Source: Spirochaetaceae bacterium bin103
GTDB lineage: Bacteria > Spirochaetota > Spirochaetia > SZUA-6 > Bin103
NCBI GenBank assembly: GCA_002238925.1
Contig: MPNH01000007.1
Span: forward strand, 55,121 to 119,120
DNA: 64,000 nucleotides
Direction: 5' to 3'
Made by a program: the position numbers and the translations under genes. The notes beneath the pieces were generated by a model. It saw only the letters and a program-made list of their open reading frames with translations. It did no database searches and was not told the DNA's origin. Of this stretch, positions 48,719 through 54,358 are shown piece by piece. The stretch's first letter is position 1; every line of letters starts with the position of its first letter.

Positions 48719-49396
48719 TCACGCCTGCTCCGGCACGAACCGGTAACCGGCTCCATACACTGTCTGGATGGGCTGGCGTCCAGCCACGCCGAGCTGCTTG
48801 CGCAGCCGCAGGATGTGGTTGTCGACCGCACGTTCGTAGGCGTCGAAGTCCTCTCCGAACGCCAGTCCTATCAGCCGCTCGCGGCTCAGCACCTGGTGCG
48901 GATGCCGCATGAACGCGGCGAGCAGCGCGAACTGGGCGCTGCTCAGTTCGATTGTCCGTCCTTCCACCGTCACCCGACGGGTGGTTTCGTCGATCGTGAT
49001 CCCGCCCAGGGTCAGCACCCGCTGCACGGTGTCCCCGACACGGCGCAACACCGCCTTGGCGCGCGCCACCACTTCGTCTGCATCGAACGGCTTCACCACG
49101 TAGTCGTCCGCGCCGCAGTCCAGTCCGGCGATGCGGTCGGCGTGGGTTCCGCGCGCGGTGAGCATGATAATCGGTACCGCCGATTCGCGCCGCAGGATGC
49201 GGCATACCTGCATCCCGTCGAGCCCCGGCAGCATCAGGTCAAGCACGATCAGGTCGGGCCGGCCGGCACGGGCCAGGGTAAGGCCGGTGCGCCCGTCGTG
49301 CGCCACTTCCGCGCGGTACCCCACCTGTTCGAAGCGGACCTTCAGCCAGCGCGCGATCCGCGGCTCGTCTTCGATGATCAGAACCGAATGCCGCAT
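48719..49396 (-). CDS. OmpR-family response regulator
   Basis: 225-residue regulator. The receiver domain has the acidic pair in VLIIEDEPRIARWL, the phospho-Asp in LIVLDLMLPGLDGMQV, Thr in IIMLTARG and Lys in DDYVVKPFDADE. The C-terminal winged helix ends RAVDNHILRLRKQLG and IQTVYGAGYRFVPEQA. I chose ATG 49396 (MRHSVLIIEDE); the in-frame stretch to 49912 is a shadow of the next gene. It is co-transcribed with the kinase, 2 nt downstream, and with two small membrane-protein genes upstream. The neighbouring secreted Gly/Glu-rich paralogues are possible targets. Confidence 0.95.
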   Translation of the reverse strand: MRHSVLIIEDEPRIARWLKVRFEQVGYRAEVAHDGRTGLTLARAGRPDLIVLDLMLPGLDGMQVCRILRRESAVPIIMLTARGTHADRIAGLDCGADDYVVKPFDADEVVARAKAVLRRVGDTVQRVLTLGGITIDETTRRVTVEGRTIELSSAQFALLAAFMRHPHQVLSRERLIGLAFGEDFDAYERAVDNHILRLRKQLGVAGRQPIQTVYGAGYRFVPEQA

Positions 49397-49436
49397 CGGG
49401 CCTCGTGATACTGCCGCGCCATCGGGGTCACGCCGG

Positions 49437-49967
49437 TTACTCCTCGGTCGAGCCTGCAGCACCCCGGTCGTAGCGGACCGCGGCTGTTCTGTCTGCGTGG
49501 ATGATCGAAACGTACACCGTTGCATTTTCCCCGAGTCGGCACGTAGCGCCGATAGTATCGACCAAGTTGACCGTCCGGTACCGGCCAGACCCGTCGCGGA
49601 CCAGCTCCACATGCAGACCCACCACGTATTCGGATGCGTCGGCAAGAAGCGTACCGGACGCGAATGGAAGGAGGACGAGGCACCGTTCGATGAGAACCCC
49701 GCCATGCTCCGTTCCCGGCTCCTGCGGGTAGAGTCTGCTGAGCAGAGCAGCGCCGCTGCGGGCAACAACGAGTTCGCCATTGCTGTCGAAACCATACTCG
49801 AATCCGCGGCCCTCCAGATTGGAGGATAGCAGGAAAAGAAGCCCTGTCGCCGCAGCGACCAGAAGCGTGGCGGTGGACAGGGCCAACAAGACAATATCCT
49901 TGGCGCCAACACGATGTGCGTGTCTGATTACCACGTCAGTGGCGCGAATCCGCATGTCCGATCCCAT
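49437..49967 (-). CDS. Single-pass membrane protein in the two-component operon
   Basis: 176 residues: a cytoplasmic N-terminus, one transmembrane helix (IVLLALSTATLLVAAATGLLF), and an extracytoplasmic domain of about 125 residues with two cysteines (IERCLVLLPFASG, IGATCRLGENATVYVS) that could pair. No named family recognised. The ATG shares a base with the stop of the 59-residue gene upstream (TGATG), and the stop is 40 nt above the response regulator. The position suggests a signal-input or accessory protein for the kinase. Confidence 0.7.
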   Translation of the reverse strand: MGSDMRIRATDVVIRHAHRVGAKDIVLLALSTATLLVAAATGLLFLLSSNLEGRGFEYGFDSNGELVVARSGAALLSRLYPQEPGTEHGGVLIERCLVLLPFASGTLLADASEYVVGLHVELVRDGSGRYRTVNLVDTIGATCRLGENATVYVSIIHADRTAAVRYDRGAAGSTEE

Positions 49968-50146
49968 CAGCCGTAGACCGATTCCTCAAGGGCAAGAATT
50001 CGCTCGCCCAGGGTAACGCCGACGGTCAACGTCAGGGCGACACTGGCAAGAAACAGGAACGTTGCCAACAGCAGCAACATTTTCCGCGAAGGACCGGATC
50101 TACTGCGTAGTGGTTGCGTCCTGACTGCCGCCCGGCCGCGTCGCAT
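49967..50146 (-). CDS. Small membrane protein of 59 residues
   Basis: The chain has a basic N-terminus (RRGRAAVRTQPLRSRSGPSR), one hydrophobic helix (MLLLLATFLFLASVALTLTV) and a short acidic tail (GERILALEESVYG). ATG 50146 shares a base with the stop of a 26-codon ORF upstream, and its stop overlaps the next ATG, both as TGATG. Such coupling on both sides argues that it is real. It may assist or inhibit the kinase or the 176-residue protein. Confidence 0.6.
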   Translation of the reverse strand: MRRGRAAVRTQPLRSRSGPSRKMLLLLATFLFLASVALTLTVGVTLGERILALEESVYG

Positions 50147-50226
50147 CACGAGGTTGGCGGCGGACAGATTCGCCTGTCGTCCATGCTGAGCAGCACCACC
50201 CCAACCTTCCGGAACAGCATGCTCAT
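50146..50226 (-). CDS. 26-residue leader ORF of the two-component operon
   Basis: Reads MSMLFRKVGVVLLSMDDRRI then CPPPTS. It has a good Shine-Dalgarno (GAAGGAG, 7 nt before ATG 50226) and ends in a TGATG overlap with the 59-residue gene. It could be a microprotein, or a translated leader that delivers ribosomes to the next start. There are no runs of regulatory codons. Confidence 0.45.
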   Translation of the reverse strand: MSMLFRKVGVVLLSMDDRRICPPPTS

Positions 50227-50350
50227 CTGGCTACTCCTTCGCCCACGCCGCTGACCAACACGGTACGAATCGCATGTGGCGAAATAGCGTTCGTCTTGCT
50301 GGCGGCTGTGGTTATTCCGTGTATTTCTGTAGCGCACATGGCACAAGGCA

Positions 50351-50393
50351 CAAGGGACGCGGCGCCCTTGTGAATGAGCGCCGCGTCCCCTTG
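50351..50393 (-). terminator. Strong hairpin below the two-domain secreted protein gene
   Basis: CAAGGG-ACGCGGCGC pairs with GCGCCGCGT-CCCCTTG: an 11-bp perfect GC stem extended by AAGG/CCTT, loop about 12 nt, located 30-70 nt beyond the stop at 50422. It has no long U tract, so termination may be incomplete and could feed the two-component operon. Confidence 0.6.
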
Positions 50394-50421
50394 TTGCGTG
50401 GCAGGACATCGCCCGGTGGAC

Positions 50422-51354
50422 TCAGTTGCTGCCACCCTCGCCGCCTGAGCCTTCGCTGCCGCCTTCGCCGCCCTCGCCGCCGCTCTCGCCGCCGCCGGGC
50501 TGCTGGGGTCCGACTTCCGCGTGCGGTACCCATTCCGTGAACCGGGTACCCTCGTCAGGCAGCCACACCGGAATCCACTGGCCCGGCGCCAGGTCCATCG
50601 GCGTGGTCGGCCCAAGCTCGTTGTTGCGGTTGTACAGGTGCACCTCTACCCGGACCTGCTCCAGCGTCGCTCCCGAGATGTTGCCGACCGCGCCGACAAA
50701 CGCGCGCGCTTCCGGAACGTAGCCGAGGATCAGCCGCGAGCCCTTGCGCTCTCCGTCGAACACGATGCCGGGCGCCATTCGCGTGCCGCCTTCCTCGCCG
50801 GCACCTTCGGCGCCTTCACTGCCGCTCTCGCCACTACCGCCCTCGCTGCCACCTGCGCCGCTGCTTTCGCTGGCGCTCTCACCGCCGGCGCCGTGCTCGG
50901 CGCCGCCTTCTCCTCCGCCGGAGGATTGCGGTCCCACTTCCGCGTGCGGGGTCCAGCCGGTGAAACTCTCTCCCGCGGCATCCAGCCTCACGGCCATGCT
51001 CTTTCGCGCCGCCAGGTCCTGCGGTGTCGTCGGCCCGAGCTCGGTGCCGTTCGACAGGTGAACCTCGACCCGGACCTGCTGGAGTGCCGCGCTGGTCGTG
51101 TTCTCCACCGTACCGATGAATGCGCCCGCTTCCTGATCGTAACTCATGATCAGGCGCGCGCCCTTGCGCACTTGGTCGAAGGTCTCATCTAGCGCCAGCG
51201 CGGCGCCGCCCTCTTCGCCAGCTCCGCCGCCTTCGCCCGTCTCCGGACCGCCGGCCTCGCCCGTCTCGGAACTCCCGCCGGCACTGCCGATGGTCGCCAC
51301 CGCCATCAACACGCACAGCGCAGCCGCCAGCCACATCCTCCTGGTAGACATCAT
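50422..51354 (-). CDS. Secreted Gly/Glu/Ser-rich protein with two related domains
   Basis: 310 residues: signal peptide (MWLAAALCVLMAVATIGSAG), acidic low-complexity spacer, domain A (about 50-140: ARLIMSYDQEAGAFIGTVEN, VRVEVHLSNGTELGPTTPQD, GWTPHAEVGPQ), a Gly/Glu/Ser linker, domain B (about 205-290: SRLILGYVPEARAFVG, VEVHLYNRNNELGPTTPMD, EWVPHAEVGPQ) and a Gly-rich tail. Each domain looks like a compact beta sandwich similar in spirit to FxLYD-type domains, but I know no family name. Domain A matches the protein at 51534-52037, domain B that at 52293-52832. ATG 51354 follows GGAGGAGGAG. It shares a conserved 5' element with both. Confidence 0.75.
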   Translation of the reverse strand: MMSTRRMWLAAALCVLMAVATIGSAGGSSETGEAGGPETGEGGGAGEEGGAALALDETFDQVRKGARLIMSYDQEAGAFIGTVENTTSAALQQVRVEVHLSNGTELGPTTPQDLAARKSMAVRLDAAGESFTGWTPHAEVGPQSSGGGEGGAEHGAGGESASESSGAGGSEGGSGESGSEGAEGAGEEGGTRMAPGIVFDGERKGSRLILGYVPEARAFVGAVGNISGATLEQVRVEVHLYNRNNELGPTTPMDLAPGQWIPVWLPDEGTRFTEWVPHAEVGPQQPGGGESGGEGGEGGSEGSGGEGGSN

Positions 51355-51394
51355 CGTGTCTCCTCCTCCTGCCGCGGGCCTCCCGCGGCTGTTT

Positions 51395-51443
51395 CGAGGC
51401 TGATTGCCTCGTTGTCAGCCAAACGGTAGCGGGGGAATGTCAC
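51395..51443 (-). promoter_or_regulatory. Conserved 5' element of the secreted paralogue at 50422
   Basis: On the reverse strand: GTGACATTC, CCCCCGCTACCGT at 51443-51423, an 11-nt gap, then the hairpin CGAGGC-AATCA-GCCTCG at 51411-51395, about 40 nt before the ATG. GTGACA resembles a -35 box but no matching -10 box is seen. Confidence 0.6.
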
Positions 51444-51460
51444 GCAAATATCTCAGGCTC

Positions 51461-51497
51461 AAAAAAAGGACGCGGCCCCTGTGAGAGCCGCGCCCTT
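51461..51497 (-). terminator. Rho-independent terminator of the 167-residue paralogue
   Basis: On the reverse strand AAGGGCGCGGC and GCCGCGTCC form a 9-bp stem (one G-T pair) with a short loop, followed by seven T. It lies about 40 nt beyond the stop at 51534 and just above the promoter element of the next gene. Confidence 0.75.
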
Positions 51498-51533
51498 GCT
51501 GCAATCCCGTTCGGGCTTGGTGACCGGAGAGGC

Positions 51534-52037
51534 TCAGCTGCCCCCGCCTTCTCCGCCGGGGCCGGATTGCGGGCCCACTTCAGCGTGCGGCGTCCAGCCG
51601 GTGAAGCTCTCTCCCGCGGCGACCAACCTTACCGGCCTGCTCTTCCCAGCCGCCAAATCCTGCGGCGTCGTCGGTCCGAGTTCCGTGCCGTTCGACAGGT
51701 GTACTTCGACCCGGACCCGCGGCAACGTCGCGCTGGTAGTGTTCTTCACCATACCGACAAAGGCTTCCTGCCCCGCGTCGTACTTCATGACCAGGAGCAC
51801 ACCCTTGCGCACCTGGTCGAAGGTCTCGTCCGGGGTCAGGCTGGTGCCTCCCTCTTCGCCGCCTTCATTGCCGTTCTCGCTGCCGTTCTCGCCACCCGGC
51901 CCGTGTTCGCCGCCGCCCTCCTGGCCGGGCCGCTCATCGGGACGCTCCCCGCCCCCGGCCATTGCGGTACAACCGCCCATCATCGCTACCGCCAAGACCG
52001 CTGCCAGCACGGCCGTGAGCGCCTTCCTCGTTTTCAT
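51534..52037 (-). CDS. Secreted Gly/Glu-rich lipoprotein, single domain A
   Basis: 167 residues with a lipoprotein signal (LTAVLAAVLAVAMMGGC, lipobox Cys), a Gly/Glu/Asn-rich acidic linker (about 30-75) and one domain A (VLLVMKYDAGQEAFVGMVKN, VRVEVHLSNGTELGPTTPQD, GWTPHAEVGPQ). It is a paralogue of the first half of the 310-residue protein. ATG 52037 follows CAGGAGGAAG. It is divergent from the domain-B paralogue at 52293, with both 5' elements facing outward from the shared 255-nt gap. Confidence 0.72.
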   Translation of the reverse strand: MKTRKALTAVLAAVLAVAMMGGCTAMAGGGERPDERPGQEGGGEHGPGGENGSENGNEGGEEGGTSLTPDETFDQVRKGVLLVMKYDAGQEAFVGMVKNTTSATLPRVRVEVHLSNGTELGPTTPQDLAAGKSRPVRLVAAGESFTGWTPHAEVGPQSGPGGEGGGS

Positions 52038-52072
52038 CGTCTTCCTCCTGGGGGTCGCGCCCCCGTGTAGTT

Positions 52073-52123
52073 CGAGGCAGCTCTGCCTCGTCTGTGCAAG
52101 ACGGTAGCGGCAGATTGTCGCAC
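52073..52123 (-). promoter_or_regulatory. Conserved 5' element of the secreted paralogue at 51534
   Basis: Reverse strand: GTGCGACAATC, GCCGCTACCGT (52123-52101), 10 nt, then hairpin CGAGGC-AGAGCT-GCCTCG (52090-52073). Same order and spacing as the other two copies. Confidence 0.6.
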
Positions 52124-52198
52124 CATTATCCCCGCCCCGGAGGAAATCGACGCGCCGGTCCGGGCCGAGGAAGCGGTTTTCCCACGGTTGAGATATTC

Positions 52199-52250
52199 GT
52201 GCGACATTCGGCCGCTACCGTCTCCCATACAACGAGGCGCAACCGCCTCG
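52199..52250 (+). promoter_or_regulatory. Conserved 5' element of the secreted paralogue at 52293
   Basis: GTGCGACATTC, GGCCGCTACCGTC (52199-52222), 10 nt, then hairpin CGAGGCG-CAAC-CGCCTCG (52233-52250), about 40 nt before the ATG. It forms an inverted pair with 52073-52123. Confidence 0.6.
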
Positions 52251-52292
52251 AAACCAACAACGGGGGAACAGAAACCCCGAGGAGGAGACGTG

Positions 52293-52832
52293 ATGTCTAC
52301 CAAGAAGAAGAGGTTGGTGACGGTCCTCGGCGCACTGGTCGCGACCGCCACCATCGCGTGTGTCGCCGTCATTGCCGACACCGGCGAGAGCGGACGTGAG
52401 AGTGGCGGCGAGGGCGCCGGCGAGGAAGGCGGGACGCGCATCGCTCCCGACCAGGTGTTTATCCAGGAACGCAAGGGCTCGCTCCTGATCCTCGGCTACG
52501 TCCCCGATGCGCGCGCATTCGTCGGCGTCGTCGGGAACATTTCGGATGCCACCCTGCAGCAGGTGAGGGTCGAAGTTCACCTGTTCAACCGCAACAACGA
52601 ACTCGGCCCCACCGCTCCGGTCGATCTCGCCCCCGGCCAGTGGATCCCGGTATGGCTGCCGGACGAAGGCACCCGGTTTACCGAGTGGGTTCCCCATGCC
52701 GAAGTCGGCCCGCAATCCGGCTCAGGCGGAGAACGCGGCGGTGAACACGGCGCCGGCGGCGAAGGCGAAGGCAGTGGAGAGCACGGTTCAGGTGGCGAAC
52801 ACGGTGCCGGTGGCGAGAGCGGCGGCAGGTAG
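52293..52832 (+). CDS. Secreted Gly/Glu-rich protein, single domain B
   Basis: 179 residues: signal peptide (KKKRLVTVLGALVATATIAC), short acidic linker, one domain B (SLLILGYVPDARAFVGVVGN, VEVHLFNRNNELGPTAPVD, QWIPVWLPDEGTRFTEW, PHAEVGPQ) and a Gly/Glu/His-rich tail (GGEHGAGG-type repeats). It is a paralogue of the second half of the 310-residue protein. I chose ATG 52293 (MSTKKKRLVTV) after GAGGAGGAG; the in-frame start at 52188 lies within the conserved promoter element. Confidence 0.75.
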   Translation: MSTKKKRLVTVLGALVATATIACVAVIADTGESGRESGGEGAGEEGGTRIAPDQVFIQERKGSLLILGYVPDARAFVGVVGNISDATLQQVRVEVHLFNRNNELGPTAPVDLAPGQWIPVWLPDEGTRFTEWVPHAEVGPQSGSGGERGGEHGAGGEGEGSGEHGSGGEHGAGGESGGR

Positions 52833-52857
52833 CCAAGCGGCTACCACCGACGGTGCA

Positions 52858-52894
52858 GCAGGCCACTCGGCTTCACGCGGGTGGCCTGCTTCTC
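52858..52894 (+). terminator. Terminator hairpin after the domain-B paralogue
   Basis: GCAGGCCAC and GTGGCCTGC form a 9-bp perfect stem with a 14-nt loop, then TTCT. It lies 26 nt after the stop at 52832. Confidence 0.6.
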
Positions 52895-52950
52895 GCCACA
52901 TGGCAACTGACCCACTACGCGCGCCCCCGCTGCCCCGGCTGCCCCGGCTG

Positions 52951-53388
52951 CTATCCCGGTGGGTCTTTCAGCTCAAATGTGCCAAGGTGATGGGCTCCAC
53001 ACATGCCCGAGATTCCGCCAGTCAATTCATAGGTTCCTTCGGTCTTGGACGTGAAGTTCATCGTGGACTTGAGCGAGCCCCCCAGTCTCAATCCTATCTT
53101 GACGGTGCCCGTCTTGCTGTCCACTCGCTTGTACGACCAATCTGTCAGGTCCGGGAGGTCCACGACAATGTTATTCGGCCCAACCGCCTTGATGGTCGTC
53201 GAATTGACAAACCAAAGCGAAACTACGGTGCCGACCGGTTCGGAACATGCCGTCTTCGACTCTGTCACGACTGTGACCACGACCTTCCCCTCGATCATCT
53301 TGGGAGCGTACGAAACCTGGGTTGCTTTTGGACAGGCAACCAGACCAATCAGCAGCACCATTCCGCCGATTACTTTCAGTGTGCGCAT
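52951..53388 (-). CDS. Lipoprotein of unknown function
   Basis: 145 residues with a lipoprotein signal (MRTLKVIGGMVLLIGLVAC, lipobox LVAC). The mature part is beta rich and Thr/Val rich (KMIEGKVVVTVVTESKTAC, TGTVKIGLRLGGSLKSTMNF, ISGMCGAHHLGTFEL) with two more cysteines and a His-His pair near the end. No family recognised. ATG 53388 follows AGGAGGT by 4 nt; the in-frame extension to 53451 lacks a signal peptide and is rejected. Confidence 0.72.
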   Translation of the reverse strand: MRTLKVIGGMVLLIGLVACPKATQVSYAPKMIEGKVVVTVVTESKTACSEPVGTVVSLWFVNSTTIKAVGPNNIVVDLPDLTDWSYKRVDSKTGTVKIGLRLGGSLKSTMNFTSKTEGTYELTGGISGMCGAHHLGTFELKDPPG

Positions 53389-53717
53389 ACCACCTCCTGG
53401 CGCGCGTTCGCTACCGTCTTTGGCGCTCGCGCTTCCTGTCAATTCCGACATGCTGGCGAGCCTTCCGCCTGGCGTCGTGCCACCGATGGGCGGACAGCAC
53501 GATGTGGCAGCTATCGATCAGTTGAATCACCCAGATCGAGGATCTGGGTGCGGTCCGCCACAGGTGCGCGATGCGCTTCCCGCGCCGGTAGTCCAGTACC
53601 AACGCGCCGCGACGCGCCACCGTGGCCACGAGCAGGCTCGCCCCCCCGCCCCCCGCCCCCCCCCGGCGCCGCGGGCCCGCCCCCCCCGCCACTTCCGCAT
53701 CCGTAGCATCAGCGCGG
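53389..53717. other. 329-nt region with poly-C tracts and a possible gene remnant
   Basis: The reverse strand from about 53630 to 53450 reads LVATVARRGALVLDYRRGKR, then AHLWRTAPRSSIWVIQLIDS and CHIVLSAHRWHDARRKA, which looks like protein but has no start or recognised family. Bases 53640-53695 are almost only C and G in runs of 6-9 and probably contain errors. No intact gene is called. Confidence 0.4.
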
Positions 53718-54230
53718 TCAACCAACCTCGGCGCCATAGCATTGCTCGTGCAATGCCACATCGACGCGCGCCGCACCGCCGCGTACCCGGAGATACCGCT
53801 TGCCAACTGCGATCTCTCCACCACAGCGGTAGCAGATGTGTGCCTTTTGGGCGGTGGTCTCCTTGCTACGGCCGCGCTCGATCAGCCACCGTACCGAGTC
53901 GGCTTCCGCGTCTTCGACTGCGGCCATCTCCGGCGCGGCGTCCGTGTCCGGCAGGGCAGCGCGGCACGATGCGCAGTAGTCGTGGTAGGCGTCGATCTCC
54001 AGCACTTCGCTCGTGCTTCGCTCGTAGTTCCGTACCGCGCTCCAATTCCGGCGCCGTGCCCTCGGGCGCAGGTTGCAGAGCGGGCAAATCAGGTCGCCGC
54101 TCGACACGGGAACAAAGTTCACAACCGGGTGTGTACGAACTGTGGCTCTTGCGGTCGATTCAGTATTTCTTTCGGGGTTTTGCGACCAGCGATCCGCGTT
54201 CTCGGCGGCAAGCGCGTTCCCGGCGACCAC
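53718..54230 (-). CDS. Cysteine-pair (zinc-finger-like) protein, hypothetical
   Basis: 170 residues. Three CxxC pairs are visible: DLICPLCNLRPRARR, YHDYCASCRAALPD and HICYRCGGEIAVGKRYLRVR followed by HEQCYG. The last resembles a treble-clef finger. A middle acidic stretch separates them. GTG 54230 is the longest start; GTG 54122 (VNFVPVSSGD) is a likelier one because the upstream part is Asn/Arg rich and overlaps nothing conserved. It ends next to the corrupted poly-C zone. No phage or IS neighbours are clear. Confidence 0.5.
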   Translation of the reverse strand: MVAGNALAAENADRWSQNPERNTESTARATVRTHPVVNFVPVSSGDLICPLCNLRPRARRRNWSAVRNYERSTSEVLEIDAYHDYCASCRAALPDTDAAPEMAAVEDAEADSVRWLIERGRSKETTAQKAHICYRCGGEIAVGKRYLRVRGGAARVDVALHEQCYGAEVG

Positions 54231-54269
54231 CGAGGCAACGCACTACAGCGTAAACTTGGCGCATTTTTC

Positions 54270-54299
54270 TTGACAAAATGAGTGTCCATTCGGTAGCAT
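54270..54299 (+). promoter_or_regulatory. Promoter of the kinase-receiver-winged-helix gene
   Basis: TTGACA at 54270-54275, an 18-nt spacer, TAGCAT at 54294-54299; expected start near 54306. This places the in-frame ATG at 54278 inside the promoter and favours the GTG at 54359, which has GGAGG 8 nt before it. Confidence 0.55.
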
Positions 54300-54358
54300 C
54301 AGCCAACGTTCTTGCCCTCTTGGCTTCCTTGTTGGTACGGACGCGGGAGGGATCACCA

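Noticed and set aside
48720..49205. Extension of the kinase frame up to 49205
   Set aside because: It is the response regulator read in the wrong frame; the kinase starts at 48716.
53411..53824. 137-codon reverse-strand frame as an intact gene
   Set aside because: Half of it crosses the poly-C patch and overlaps the zinc-finger-like gene; only the 53450-53630 part looks protein-like, so it is noted as a possible remnant.
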